Counted from the stretch's first letter, positions 39,895-49,693 are shown. The stretch is DNA of 52,361 nucleotides from Hominifimenecus microfluidus (GCA_020687485.1 JAJEQR010000027.1:1-52361), one strand, 5' to 3'. The notes: generated from the sequence alone by a model not told the origin. Program-made: numbers and translations.

Positions 39895-40785
39895 TTAATC
39901 GTAATTTCTTTCCTTACCCCAGAAGAACAGAGCGACGGTTCCGGGGCCTGTGTGGCTGCCGATCGTCGTTCCGACGGAGTAAATCTCCACTTTGCCGTTC
40001 AGCTTCGGGAAAGCGGCCTCAACCAGATCCGCGACTGCGCGGGCGTCCTCGTAGCAGGCGGAATGGGAGATGTAGCATTTGCCGGAGTAATCCGTGCCGT
40101 TATCCGCACACTCTTTCATCCGGGTGACAATCGCCTGGATGACCTTCTTCTTCGTACGGATCTTCTCACGGGGGATCAGCTGTCCCAGGCGGTTCATATT
40201 CAGCAGCGGGCAGATGTTAAGAATTGTGCCGATGAAGCCGGACGTCTTGCTGACGCGGCCGCCGCGGATATAGAACGTCAGGTCTGTGGAGAAAAACCAG
40301 TGATTCAGGCGCAGACGGTTCTTCATCGCCCACTCATACAGTTCCTGAATGGAGTACCCTTCGTCGCGGAGATCTGCCAACCGATCCATGAAGAGTCCGT
40401 AGCCGGAGGACGCGCCCAGGGAATCCACGATCAGAATCGTGCGCTCCGGATACTTCTGCATCAGCAGATTGCGGGCGAGGGATGCGGAGTTAAAGACACC
40501 GGAAATGCCGGAGGAAAGGGATACATGAAGGATATCCTTTCCTTCCTTCAGGAATGGTTCAAAATATTCGGTAAATTCTTCTACATTGATCTGAGAGGTC
40601 TTTGTGGAAGCTCCGTTCGCCATGCGGCGATAGAACTCATCGAAGGGGATCGATTTCCCGAGATCATCCGGATATTCGACGCCGTCCAGCTCAAAGTGGA
40701 AGCAGACATAGGAAATGTTGCGGTTGCGGAAATGTTCCTCACTTAAGTCTGCAGTGGAGCAGCAGCTGATTACATAGGGATTCAT
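39895..40785 (-). CDS. DegV-family fatty-acid-binding protein
   Basis: 296 residues. N-terminal CSTADLSEEH, then STKTSQINVEEFTEYFEPFL, HVSLSSGISGVFNSA and GRVSKTSGFIG are DegV signatures. DegV/FakB proteins hold a fatty acid for phosphorylation by FakA. It is the second gene of a pair, overlapping the Mbeg1-like gene by four bases (ATGA), with GAGAGGAAAACGTT before it. Confidence 0.9.
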   Translation of the reverse strand: MNPYVISCCSTADLSEEHFRNRNISYVCFHFELDGVEYPDDLGKSIPFDEFYRRMANGASTKTSQINVEEFTEYFEPFLKEGKDILHVSLSSGISGVFNSASLARNLLMQKYPERTILIVDSLGASSGYGLFMDRLADLRDEGYSIQELYEWAMKNRLRLNHWFFSTDLTFYIRGGRVSKTSGFIGTILNICPLLNMNRLGQLIPREKIRTKKKVIQAIVTRMKECADNGTDYSGKCYISHSACYEDARAVADLVEAAFPKLNGKVEIYSVGTTIGSHTGPGTVALFFWGKERNYD

Positions 40786-41876
40786 AACGTTTTCCTCTCT
40801 TTCCTGGAAGGTTTTGTGATTGTGAGAAGCAGCTGCTGGATCACCTGGCGGGATTCCGGGTTCAGTGCTTCGGTACTCTTTCTCAGCATATAGATCGTAC
40901 GAATACCGCCGTCCATCAGTTCACTGAGTGTGGTGGCACCGCTGGATTCCAGTACGGTAAACAGGTCGTGGATTACACGGTCGCGGGTATCTTCGGTTAG
41001 CGTATCCAGCCAGGCGCTTAAGGAAGCATTCACGTGGGCAACCAGTGGCCCGGGTTTCGGACACTGTACAAAATGCGGGCCGAGGACGGACCAGGTCAGG
41101 CCGTCATGCTGCAGCAGTCCGCGGGCGGAGCTCTTCACGCGGATCGGTTCCGAGGCGGGCGTCATCAGCATGCCGACCACAGAATCACGCGGGATAATCG
41201 TCGTGATGCGTCCGCTTAGTTCCTGCATGGCAGGGCGTGCCAGAAAGTCCGGCAGGAATCCGGGACCGTCATTGCTGTATACGGCGGCAATCCGGCTGCG
41301 CACATCTTCCGGCACTGTGGCTGCCGCGTATATCGCCAGGTTCCCGCCTTTCGAGTGACCGCCCAGGAGAAGCTTTCCTTCGGTGCGTGCAGCCGCGCAC
41401 ACGGTGTAGGCGGTGGCTGCGCGTCCGGCTTCGACCGTTCCGGTGCTCATGCGGAAGCTTTCCTCCCAGCCGGCCAGAGAGTCATCTGTTCCGCGAAAGG
41501 ACAGGAAGGAAGTCCCGTCCGGCAGGCGGAGCTCCAGCGCGGCGAACTGCAGCAGGCGGGATTTGTCGAACTGGTCACAGTAGTGGAACAGACGCAGATC
41601 GCGGAAGCGGGGGCTTGCGCCCATAGCCTTTAACACCTGCGGCATCTTTCGGAGCAGGGAGTGATCGTTCTTCAGCTCCTTGGCCGAATGCAGAAAGAAG
41701 AACCGGTCGGAGATCTCTTTGAGCGGAAGTCCGTCCTTTCGGTCTTCCTGATCCGGGAAAATCCCGTTCAGATCAACATAAGAGAGAAGCGAAATCAGAA
41801 GATTATCCACTTCCGAAAAAGGGGCCTGAAGAAAGGTAAGGTCGCCTCTCCAGGATAGATAATCGAATACGTTCAT
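40782..41876 (-). CDS. Mbeg1-like alpha/beta hydrolase (DUF2974)
   Basis: 364 residues. Start MNVFDYLSWRGDLTFLQAPF is typical of Mbeg1-like proteins. The nucleophile elbow GGHSKGG (GxSxG) near 168-174, SFRGTDDSLAGWEES and YSNDGPGF are lipase-3-like features. A lipid or ester hydrolase role is inferred. It is coupled to the fatty-acid-binding DegV gene, which suggests a lipid-related pair. Confidence 0.85.
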   Translation of the reverse strand: MNVFDYLSWRGDLTFLQAPFSEVDNLLISLLSYVDLNGIFPDQEDRKDGLPLKEISDRFFFLHSAKELKNDHSLLRKMPQVLKAMGASPRFRDLRLFHYCDQFDKSRLLQFAALELRLPDGTSFLSFRGTDDSLAGWEESFRMSTGTVEAGRAATAYTVCAAARTEGKLLLGGHSKGGNLAIYAAATVPEDVRSRIAAVYSNDGPGFLPDFLARPAMQELSGRITTIIPRDSVVGMLMTPASEPIRVKSSARGLLQHDGLTWSVLGPHFVQCPKPGPLVAHVNASLSAWLDTLTEDTRDRVIHDLFTVLESSGATTLSELMDGGIRTIYMLRKSTEALNPESRQVIQQLLLTITKPSRKERKTL

Positions 41877-41958
41877 AGGTTTCCTTTCCTGGAATTTTTC
41901 TCATTTGTTTTTATTGTATAAGAAGGAGCGAAAAACGTCAAGATGAAGCAGAAAGTAA

Positions 41959-41989
41959 AACCGGCCGAAAAGCATCCGGCCGGTTCTTT
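41959..41989 (-). terminator. Intrinsic terminator of the ABC operon
   Basis: AACCGGCCG (41959-41967) and CGGCCGGTT (41977-41985) are perfect arms; on the minus strand the stem is followed by TTTTACTTT, ending the lipoprotein gene 30 bases after its stop. Confidence 0.8.
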
Positions 41990-42015
41990 CGCAGGTTTTC
42001 TTGAAAAATGCGAGG

Positions 42016-44115
42016 CTATTTCTTGATTTCGTCGGTTTCAATGATGAATCTTACGCTGCCGGTCTTTCCGTCAGACAGTCCGGCGTAGCTCTGGTAGGAC
42101 TGGTCCGCCAGGCGGGCAGCCTTGATGTAGCGCATCAGATCGGAGAGGTCATCACCGGCGAGGTTCGTGAGTTCTTTTATGCCCTCTTCGTCGAAGGTTC
42201 GCACACCTTCACAGAAGGATTTTGCACCATCGGACAGAGAGGAGAAGTCTTCGGCGAGCGCACTGCCTGCTGTTGTCAGAGCGGAGGCACCGCTGCTTAA
42301 TGCGTCCGCTCCGGTTCCGATCTGATCCAGATAGGTGGAGAGCGTGTCGATACCGCTGCTTAACGTGCTTCCTGCTTCCGACATATCGGAGATGCCGTTC
42401 TGCAGTCCGGCGAGAGCCGGTGCCAGTTCCTGCAGGACGGAAAGGCTGTCCGCGCTTGCAGAGAGAACGGAGAGCGTCCCCTGCATGCGGGTGAGCACTT
42501 CGGTAATTTCTGAAATATCCAGAGCAGATTCCGGCACGGAAATGGCAGGAAGCTCCGTCAGCTTTGCTTTCAATTCTGTCAGTTGGGTAAGGGTTTCTTC
42601 CTGCGCGGCGGCGAGTGTATCATCCAGAGAGATTTTCAGGTTCTCTGCGAAAGCCTGCTGCAGAGCGGTCTGCTGCTCTTCCGGAATCTCAGTGGCAGCG
42701 AGAGCCTGGCCAAGTGCGTCGCTTGCCTGCTTCTCAGCTTCCTCGTTCAGTGTCGCTGCAGAAATCACCTGGCCGGAGAGAATGGTTTCGGTTTCGGAGG
42801 CGATACTCTCCACCTGATCCGCATAGCCTTTTGCTTCTTCGGCGAAGGATTTCAGTCCGGAAGCGGCCGACTGCAGATCGCTGAATTGTGTGGACAGTGT
42901 CTTCGCGTCAGCGGTAAAGGAAGCGGCAGCCGCTGCAAGCGGAGATTCTTCAGCGTTGTCCTGACCTTTCAGCGCGTCTGGAAGCTGGATCTGCGATAAG
43001 GACTGGTTCAGTGTGCCGAGTCCTTCCGCCAGTGCCTTGCTGCCGGAGGTGAGGCCGCTCTTGCCGGAGTTTAACTGGGAGAGTGCCTGAGAAAGGGTTC
43101 CCGCGCCTTCTTCCAGCTGGGAGACACCGGACAGATAGGAATCGAAATATTCCTCCAGTGACTGAATCCCTTCGTACAGGCTGTCGCTTCCGTCCGCCAG
43201 CTTCTCTGAAGCATCGGAGAGCTCATCCATGGAATCGCTCAGGTCGTCCGTGTCATCGAAGGTATCGTCATCCAGCTCGGAGAACAGACCGGAGGTCACG
43301 ATTGTAGTGGTGAATGCCAGCTCAAAGTCTGTGACATCAGCAGTAATCTCGACATATTCCGGGATATCGATATCTTCCGTGAACTCAAAATCCCCCAGAT
43401 GAAGGGCATCGCGGATGCCGGGGAGAGCATAGCCAACCGCCAGTGTCTGATCGTCCATCGTGATTAGCTTTCCACCTTCGATCTCGATATGGGAGAAGGT
43501 ATCAGAGGGCAGGATTACCGTGGAGACAGCGGCGAAGGGGATCGGGAGCGTGACGAATTTGTCATCTGCTGTTACGGTCGTCTCAGTATGATTTTCATAG
43601 TCAAAGCGCATGCGAAGCTTTCCGCTCTTTCCGGCCAGTTCCTCCGGCGTGATGGCCTTGTCATCCAGAAAATAGGAGATGCTTACGTCCAGAGGAAGCC
43701 CGGACTCGGAAGTCCCCTTATAGGAGATATCTTCGCCGTGGTTCTCCCAGAGGATTGTGCCGTCTGGCTGCGCGGTATACTCTTCATCGCCTTTCGTATT
43801 GCGGATATCCGAAAGAGAAGAGATATCTTCAATTACATCGGAATCCGGATCAACCTTCAGGCTGGTCTCTACAGTGATCTCACGTGTACGGCCGGAGGCG
43901 TCCGCCTTGACGTAGACGCTTTCTTCTTTATCTTTCGTCATCGTGGAGGAATATTCCTTTTCGGCGCTGCTTTCTGCGGGAGTTTCCGTAGCTGTTGTTG
44001 CTGTGGCAGTGGCATTCACGGTTTCAGCTGTATTGCCTGCGCATCCGCTCAGGGTCAGCGCAGCGGTCAGGAGGAGGGCGGTTCCCCGACCGGCCTGATG
44101 AAATCTTTTTTTCAT
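42016..44115 (-). CDS. Heptad-repeat lipoprotein partner of the ABC exporter
   Basis: ATG 44115 follows AAGGAAGGATTAATGCT, giving 699 residues. The signal ends in LSGC with acylated Cys25. A beta-rich N-terminal ~230 residues is followed by a long helical region of x-x-L-x-x-G heptads (for example SQLEEGAGTLSQALSQLNSG, GTLNQSLSQIQL, GADALSSGASALTTAG), like YhgE/Pip-type stalk proteins. It probably spans the wall and works with the upstream permease. It is last in the operon. Confidence 0.8.
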   Translation of the reverse strand: MKKRFHQAGRGTALLLTAALTLSGCAGNTAETVNATATATTATETPAESSAEKEYSSTMTKDKEESVYVKADASGRTREITVETSLKVDPDSDVIEDISSLSDIRNTKGDEEYTAQPDGTILWENHGEDISYKGTSESGLPLDVSISYFLDDKAITPEELAGKSGKLRMRFDYENHTETTVTADDKFVTLPIPFAAVSTVILPSDTFSHIEIEGGKLITMDDQTLAVGYALPGIRDALHLGDFEFTEDIDIPEYVEITADVTDFELAFTTTIVTSGLFSELDDDTFDDTDDLSDSMDELSDASEKLADGSDSLYEGIQSLEEYFDSYLSGVSQLEEGAGTLSQALSQLNSGKSGLTSGSKALAEGLGTLNQSLSQIQLPDALKGQDNAEESPLAAAAASFTADAKTLSTQFSDLQSAASGLKSFAEEAKGYADQVESIASETETILSGQVISAATLNEEAEKQASDALGQALAATEIPEEQQTALQQAFAENLKISLDDTLAAAQEETLTQLTELKAKLTELPAISVPESALDISEITEVLTRMQGTLSVLSASADSLSVLQELAPALAGLQNGISDMSEAGSTLSSGIDTLSTYLDQIGTGADALSSGASALTTAGSALAEDFSSLSDGAKSFCEGVRTFDEEGIKELTNLAGDDLSDLMRYIKAARLADQSYQSYAGLSDGKTGSVRFIIETDEIKK

Positions 44116-44196
44116 AGCATTAATCCTTCCTTTTTGAAAATTTTTCATTTCTGGCAAGCAAGCTTGCATCGCGATATGACTTCGAAAAGCTGGGCA

Positions 44197-46515
44197 TCAC
44201 TCTACATTCTTTAATGCTTCATCCATGGGAATACGGCGGATTTTGCGGTATTCCAGGAATGCGACGATGGCGTAGGAGCCAAGTCCCATGGCGACCATTT
44301 CCACGAGGATCATGGGGTCCAGGTAGAAGGAGATCCAACCGGTCATCATCTCCGTCATCATATATTTGAACAGGAACTTCATGGAGGCAACCTCCAGCGG
44401 AAGGCTGATAAGGATGGAGAGCAGAACCATAAATGTAGTGGAGAAAATATACAGGCGGCTGATCTCCCGGTTGGAATATCCCAGGATCTTCGTCATAGAG
44501 ATTGCCTGACCGTTCTTCTCGATGAGGATCTTCGAGAGCAGGTATACGATGACAAGGAAAATAATGATCGCGAAGCCGTTGACAAGATTCATCATACCTC
44601 CCATGGAAAGTGTCAGCTGACGGGAAATCTTGGTCAGCGCCTCCAGGTCGATGATGCTGGAGATATATTCAGCGTCGATATCGGTGATTTCTTCGTTGGA
44701 GAGATATCCGCTGAAGGAATTTTTATCCTCATCGAATACCCGGTTCAGGTCTTCCCGGGGCATGAACAGCGCCAGCGCACCATCGTAAGGGTAAATATCC
44801 GTGATCGTGAAGGTGTAGGTCGTATCCTCATAGGCTTCCTTCAGAGTAATGGTATCGCCGGGAGCCAGGTCATATTTGTCCGCGTAAGCCTGAGAAGCGG
44901 CAACCGTCCCCTCAGCGGAACTGAGCGAAACGTAACGGCTGTCCGGTTCTACACCGTAGAGCGTAATGGCTTCCACGCGGGATCCTTCGTAAGTTGTATT
45001 CAGGGAGCGGATGGAGAACTTCTCGGCTCCTTCTGTTTCTGTCTCGACTTCATTCTGGAACAGCATCATGTTCAGTGCGCTTTCCAGCTTCTTGTTCTCG
45101 TTCACGGCATTCAGCGGAATCTGAAGAATGTACTGATAATTGCACAGCAGGTTCTGCTCGATATCCGCCTGGTAGTGGGCCAGGACAGAGGGAAAGAGCA
45201 GACCGAAGAACAGCAGGAAATTGGCGAACAGAATCCCGATGAAGATCGTGATGTAATTTCCCATGTTCTGCAGGATTACGCGGATGCGGAACCGGCTGAA
45301 GAACGGAAGACGGCTGCTCAGCGGGAAAGCTTTCCTCTGCTTCTTACGACTGAAATCCTTGTGGAGGAACTTTAACGGAGACAGTGAGAGCTCCCGGGTA
45401 AGGACCAGGAAGGTGATGACGGTCATCATGATCAGGGGGATTATAGTTGTCAGTAAGAAGGCGTTCGCGTTCCAGAGCACATGGAAAGTGGTCAAGCTGT
45501 AGCTGGCATAGTAGAGGGACGCGCAGAAATCCTTCATCCAGGTATAGCCCAGGATATTTCCGAGGACTGCGCCTACGCCAGATACGAGAAGCGGCAGCGT
45601 CATATAGTGGCGGATCAGCTCCATCTTTGTGTAGCCGGAGGCACGCAGTGTTCCGATGACATTCGCTTCCTTCAGGATCGTGTTGCTGGTCGTGATGCCG
45701 AAGACGAACGCCATGATGATCATAACAATATAGAGAAGGACAAGAACCATGACCTGGTCGCCTTCCATATCGTCGCCGGTGAAGACAATCGCCTGGTTCT
45801 GATAGCGGGGGACGAAGCTCTTCAGCTCGGTTTCCGCGGCGATTGATTTCATCAGATCCTCCGCCATATCGTTCGCTTCCGCATCGTCTGCGGGCGGCGC
45901 ATCATATTTCCAGGAGTAGGACCAGGTTAAGTCGCTTTCGGAAAAGCGGGCAAAGGATTCCGCGGTTACGATGGATACGCCGAATTTCTGCGCGTCGAAC
46001 ATGGAATCGTTATTGTCCTGGAACAGGCAGCTGTAATCCGGAAGCGCGATCAGACCGGTGACACGGAAGGTGTTCGTACCGTCAGAGAGCGTATCGCCGA
46101 TCGTGATATTGTTATTCACAGCATACATGCGATCCAGGCCGATCTCATCGTAGGCGGTGGGCATAACTCCGTCCATCAGGCATACCGTATTGACTTCGGT
46201 TCGATTGGCGAAGATACGCAGTGTTGTGCTGTTCTCCATCGCGTCATCCACATAGAAGTTGTCATACAGTGTGATTTCATTATTTTCCAGCTCCTTAATC
46301 AGAGCCTTGTTCGCTTTCTTTGCCAGACGCAGGTTTCCGTCTTCGATGTTATATTTCTCAAAGGTCTCATCGTAGGCAGCCACCATACTGTTGCCGGCTA
46401 CCAGGTAGCCGGATACCAAGCCGATGGTAGCGAACATCAGGAAGAAGATGACGAAATATTTGCCGAATTCACTCTTTAATTCTCTGGGCAGTCGTTTTCG
46501 TAATGGATTCTTCAT
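44197..46515 (-). CDS. FtsX-like ABC transporter permease
   Basis: 772 residues. N-terminal helix (YFVIFFLMFATIGLVSGYLV), a large MacB/periplasmic-type domain, three helices near 255-370 in an FtsX arrangement, then a second extracellular domain (~460-620) and a C-terminal FtsX helix set ending RKIRRIPMDEALKN. Such permeases act in export or mechanotransmission across the envelope rather than import. It starts 8 bases after the ATPase stop. Confidence 0.88.
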   Translation of the reverse strand: MKNPLRKRLPRELKSEFGKYFVIFFLMFATIGLVSGYLVAGNSMVAAYDETFEKYNIEDGNLRLAKKANKALIKELENNEITLYDNFYVDDAMENSTTLRIFANRTEVNTVCLMDGVMPTAYDEIGLDRMYAVNNNITIGDTLSDGTNTFRVTGLIALPDYSCLFQDNNDSMFDAQKFGVSIVTAESFARFSESDLTWSYSWKYDAPPADDAEANDMAEDLMKSIAAETELKSFVPRYQNQAIVFTGDDMEGDQVMVLVLLYIVMIIMAFVFGITTSNTILKEANVIGTLRASGYTKMELIRHYMTLPLLVSGVGAVLGNILGYTWMKDFCASLYYASYSLTTFHVLWNANAFLLTTIIPLIMMTVITFLVLTRELSLSPLKFLHKDFSRKKQRKAFPLSSRLPFFSRFRIRVILQNMGNYITIFIGILFANFLLFFGLLFPSVLAHYQADIEQNLLCNYQYILQIPLNAVNENKKLESALNMMLFQNEVETETEGAEKFSIRSLNTTYEGSRVEAITLYGVEPDSRYVSLSSAEGTVAASQAYADKYDLAPGDTITLKEAYEDTTYTFTITDIYPYDGALALFMPREDLNRVFDEDKNSFSGYLSNEEITDIDAEYISSIIDLEALTKISRQLTLSMGGMMNLVNGFAIIIFLVIVYLLSKILIEKNGQAISMTKILGYSNREISRLYIFSTTFMVLLSILISLPLEVASMKFLFKYMMTEMMTGWISFYLDPMILVEMVAMGLGSYAIVAFLEYRKIRRIPMDEALKNVE

Positions 46516-46523
46516 GACGCCTC

Positions 46524-47225
46524 CTACCAGTCCAGCTGTTCCGCCGGAACCTTCTGCGCATTCAGCGTATTTGAGCGAATATGCCCGTCGCGCAGACGCA
46601 CGACACGGTCCGCCATATTCTGTATCGCGTCGTTATGCGTAACCATAATGATAGTGTTGCCGTATTTCTGATTGACCGTCTCGATCAGCTTCAGGATCTC
46701 CTTCGAGGTCGCGTAATCCAGCGCGCCGGTCGGCTCATCGCAGAGGAGGATATCCGGGTTCTTCACAATGGCGCGTCCGATGGCGGTTCGCTGTTGCTGA
46801 CCGCCGGAAAGCTGGTTCGGCAGCTTCTTTCTGTGATCATAGAGGCCGAGCGTGTGAAGCAGCTCATCCACGTCCAGCGGCTTCTCACTCAAATAAGCGC
46901 CGACTTCGATGTTCTCACGGATGGTCAGGTTGGGGATGAGGTTATACATCTGGAAAATGTAACCCAGATGTTTGCGGCGATAGAGTGTCAGTGTTTTCTC
47001 GTTCATGTCCGCCATGCGCTCGCCGTGGATGTGGATATCCCCGGAATTGGCCTGATCAATGCCGCCGATGATGTTCAGCAGGGTAGATTTACCGGAGCCG
47101 GATGGACCTAGCAGAACGCAGAATTCTCCCTGGGATACTTTCAGGTTGATATCTTTTAATACTTCGATATGATTTTCACCTGTACCGAAGCCCTTCTTCA
47201 GATGAGAGATTTCAAGAAAAGCCAT
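46524..47225 (-). CDS. ABC transporter ATP-binding protein (MacB/LolD type)
   Basis: 233 residues. Walker A GPSGSGKST (about 40-48), Q-loop region IFQMYNLIPNLT, signature LSGGQQQR, Walker B ILLCDEPTGALD, and the switch His in VTHN. AAAGGAGACTAATCC precedes ATG 47225. First gene of the ABC operon, downstream of a repressor-type palindrome. Confidence 0.93.
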   Translation of the reverse strand: MAFLEISHLKKGFGTGENHIEVLKDINLKVSQGEFCVLLGPSGSGKSTLLNIIGGIDQANSGDIHIHGERMADMNEKTLTLYRRKHLGYIFQMYNLIPNLTIRENIEVGAYLSEKPLDVDELLHTLGLYDHRKKLPNQLSGGQQQRTAIGRAIVKNPDILLCDEPTGALDYATSKEILKLIETVNQKYGNTIIMVTHNDAIQNMADRVVRLRDGHIRSNTLNAQKVPAEQLDW

Positions 47226-47244
47226 GGATTAGTCTCCTTTAACT

Positions 47245-47289
47245 GTTAGTTTACGCTAACCAGTATAGCATAACGAAAAGCCGTGTCAA
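47245..47289 (-). promoter_or_regulatory. Promoter and TetR-type operator of the ABC operon
   Basis: On the minus strand TTGACA (47289-47284) and TATACT (47267-47262) are 16 bases apart. GTTAG-TTTACG-CTAAC (47245-47260) is a palindrome over the start of transcription, like TetR-family sites. No TetR gene is nearby, so the regulator must be elsewhere. Confidence 0.65.
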
Positions 47290-47368
47290 GAAGTGTTTTT
47301 TAGGTCTCGTCAGAAAGAAAAAAATGTGATATGATGTTGAGAAACATTAGATTTAGGGAGACTTACCA

Positions 47369-47599
47369 ATGATAAATCCGTCTGCAATTATGAAACTTAT
47401 GAGCATGAAATCCACTTTCGAGAATAATCACCCGAAGTTCGCGGCTTTTCTTACGAAGGTGATGGGGCAGCACCTGACGGAGGGCACGATCCTGGAGATC
47501 TCGATCCAGCGCCCCGGCGAGGAGAAGATTTGCACGAACATGAAGGTAACGAAGAGCGATCTGGAGCTGATCGAGCAGCTGAAGCAACTGAATCAGTAG
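47369..47599 (+). CDS. Conserved small protein of unknown function
   Basis: 76 residues (MINPSAIMKLMSMKSTFENN...). Likely helix-strand mixture; no Cys motif, no signal. The ribosome site is GGGAGACTTACC. I recall similar short proteins in Lachnospiraceae without function. Stands alone, divergent from the ABC operon, and is followed by the structured region. Confidence 0.7.
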   Translation: MINPSAIMKLMSMKSTFENNHPKFAAFLTKVMGQHLTEGTILEISIQRPGEEKICTNMKVTKSDLELIEQLKQLNQ

Positions 47600-47606
47600 A
47601 GCACTA

Positions 47607-47869
47607 TACCGGCACATCTGAACGCATGCGTCAAAGATATCAGCCGGTAAATAGGAGCTGTGCGGCAGGAATGTGCCGTTTCAAGTCGAGCAACCGCGAG
47701 ACTTGGCGCGTGATTCTGGTCAGCGTAAGCTGACATATTCTTTACAGAATCACTGCGCATCCTCGCGGAGCGTTTATCTCAGTCGGAGATTGGACTCCCA
47801 CTGAGACAAATTTGCTGTCACCCGCCACCTGAAAGAGGTGGGAGTCTTCTCGACTGAGATAAAACACAT
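47607..47869. other. Complex structured non-coding region, tandem long hairpins
   Basis: Several nested pairings are visible. CGGCACAT (47610) pairs with ATGTGCCG (47672). CAAGTC (47682) pairs with GACTTG, and around it CCGCGAG (47694) pairs with CTCGCGG (47762). Inside, GTGATTCTG and CAGAATCAC enclose GTCAGC-GTAA-GCTGAC. A second structure has TTTATCTCAGTCG (47773) with CGACTGAGATAAA (47851), enclosing GACTCCCAC/GTGGGAGTC and CCACCT-GAAAG-AGGTGG. No open frame explains them. It could be an IS200/IS605- or TnpB-type end, a MITE or an unrecognised RNA. Confidence 0.6.
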
Positions 47870-47914
47870 AAAAGTGTCAGTGACCAGGAAGATGAGGAAG
47901 GATGGGAACAGAAG

Positions 47915-49681
47915 ATGAGTCAGATCATGGGGGATTGCTGGCATCAGGAATATCCGAGGCCGCAGTTTCGAAGAGACAGTTTTTTCTCGCTGGATGGAAA
48001 ATGGCAGCTGAACGGAGCGCCGATCCATGTTCCATTCGCGCCGGAGGCGAAGCTTTCCGGGTACCGGGGGCGGGAGAGGGGCAGCCGCCTTTCCTATCGG
48101 AGATACTTTCGCCTTCCAGAGGGGTTTGCCGGTGAAGACGACGATATCCTGCTTCATTTCGGTGCAGTGGATCAGCGGGCGAGAGTCCGCCTGAATGGCC
48201 GAGTAATCGCGAAGCACGAGGGCGGATACCTTCCCTTCTCTATTAATATCACGCGCGCGCTGGTTCCCGGAGAGAATCAGCTCTGCGTGGATGTGATTGA
48301 CTCGTTAAGCCATGCCTATCCCTACGGCAAGCAGCACCGGAGACCGCATGGTATGTGGTATACGCCGGTGTCCGGCATCTGGCAGTCTGTATGGATCGAA
48401 GCGGTACCCCGTAAGGGGAGGATTCAGGAGCTTCGAATTACCCCGTCTCTGGATCAGGTAGAGATTCTTGCGGCAGCGGACAGCGAAGAGCTGACGATTG
48501 CGATCGGAGGTGAAGGCATTGAAAAACCGTTCGTTATGACGGCTGCCGGGCTGCCGGGGCTCCTTCACATGCGGGAAGGGCGCATCTGTCTGGAAGCGCC
48601 GGGCTGCGAAGATCCGGATATCCCTATGGTGGGACAGCGATTCCGGATTCGCATGGAGGATACCGGTCTTCCTTTGCATCACTGGACGCCGGAGCATCCC
48701 TATCTGTATACGCTGACACTGGAGACAGCGACAGATCAGGTGGAGAGCTACTTTGCTCTGCGTACGATTGATACCGGAGTGAAGAATGGAAAGCCGGTGC
48801 TTCTTTTGAATGGTGAGCCGATCTTCCTGCACGGTGTTCTGGATCAGGGGTATTTTCTGGATGGGCACTACCTGCCGGAGGAACCAGCGGAGTACCGCAG
48901 AGATATCTGCCGCATGAAGAGTCTGGGCTTCAACTGCCTGCGCAAGCATATTAAGATTGAACCGGAAGTATTCTACTATGCCTGCGACCGGGAAGGTATG
49001 CTCGTGATTCAGGATATGGTGCAGAACGGCGGTTACAGCTGGATTCTGGATACGGCGCTGCCGAATCTTGGCTTTCAGAAACGGTCGGATCACCGGCCGG
49101 GCTGGACGAAGAGGCGCATGATCTTCGAGCAGCATATGAAGGATACGCTGGAGCACCTGTATAATCATCCCTGTATCGTGATCTATACCATCTTCAACGA
49201 GGGCTGGGGACAGTTCGATTCTGACCGAATGTACCGAATCTGCCGGAAGCTGGACGGAACACGTCTGTATAACTCGACCTCCGGCTGGTTTGCGCAGAAG
49301 GAAAGTAATTTTGACAGTGTACACGCCTATTTCCGGAACCGGAAGCTGACCGCAGGAACTCGTCCACTGCTGATCTCCGAGTGTGGTGGATATGTAAGAA
49401 AAATCGAAGGGCATCTGTGGAAAAGTTACGGCGGCTACGGGTATGGAACCGCAAAGAGCCGAGAGGAATTAACCCGCAGGATCGAAGCTCTGTACGAAGA
49501 AATGGTACTTCCGTCCATCGCGGACGGCGCGTGCGGCTGTATTTACACGCAACTTTCGGATGTGGAGGGCGAGATCAACGGACTCTACACTTACGACCGC
49601 AAGGTGTGCAAAGTCGAGAAAGAAAGGATACGGGCGATCGCGGAGAGGATTCATATGACGAGAAAACAAAGTGAACGGTAG
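47915..49681 (+). CDS. GH2-family beta-glycosidase
   Basis: 588 residues, no signal, so cytoplasmic. N-terminal jelly-roll sugar-binding domain (SLDGKWQLNGAPIHVPF; RRPHGMWYTPVSGIWQSVWI), Ig-like middle, then the barrel with acid/base in IFNEGWG (Glu429) and nucleophile in LISECGG (Glu489). It cleaves beta-galactoside, glucuronide or a related sugar; which one cannot be told. ATG 47915 follows GGAAGGATGGGAACAGAAG. The structured region just upstream separates it from the previous gene. Confidence 0.9.
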   Translation: MSQIMGDCWHQEYPRPQFRRDSFFSLDGKWQLNGAPIHVPFAPEAKLSGYRGRERGSRLSYRRYFRLPEGFAGEDDDILLHFGAVDQRARVRLNGRVIAKHEGGYLPFSINITRALVPGENQLCVDVIDSLSHAYPYGKQHRRPHGMWYTPVSGIWQSVWIEAVPRKGRIQELRITPSLDQVEILAAADSEELTIAIGGEGIEKPFVMTAAGLPGLLHMREGRICLEAPGCEDPDIPMVGQRFRIRMEDTGLPLHHWTPEHPYLYTLTLETATDQVESYFALRTIDTGVKNGKPVLLLNGEPIFLHGVLDQGYFLDGHYLPEEPAEYRRDICRMKSLGFNCLRKHIKIEPEVFYYACDREGMLVIQDMVQNGGYSWILDTALPNLGFQKRSDHRPGWTKRRMIFEQHMKDTLEHLYNHPCIVIYTIFNEGWGQFDSDRMYRICRKLDGTRLYNSTSGWFAQKESNFDSVHAYFRNRKLTAGTRPLLISECGGYVRKIEGHLWKSYGGYGYGTAKSREELTRRIEALYEEMVLPSIADGACGCIYTQLSDVEGEINGLYTYDRKVCKVEKERIRAIAERIHMTRKQSER

Positions 49682-49693
49682 TATAAGGTAAAA

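Noticed and set aside
39802-40746. Long plus-strand frame opposite the DegV gene (about 314 codons)
   Set aside because: It is antisense to a clear DegV gene, has no family features, and its Ala/Gly/Asp/Ile-rich reading is a mirror of the real codons.
43489-44214. Plus-strand frame opposite the heptad-repeat lipoprotein
   Set aside because: No ribosome site or family; the lipoprotein signal and heptads on the minus strand are convincing.
48305-49414. Minus-strand frame opposite the GH2 gene
   Set aside because: Antisense shadow; GH2 catalytic motifs are on the plus strand.
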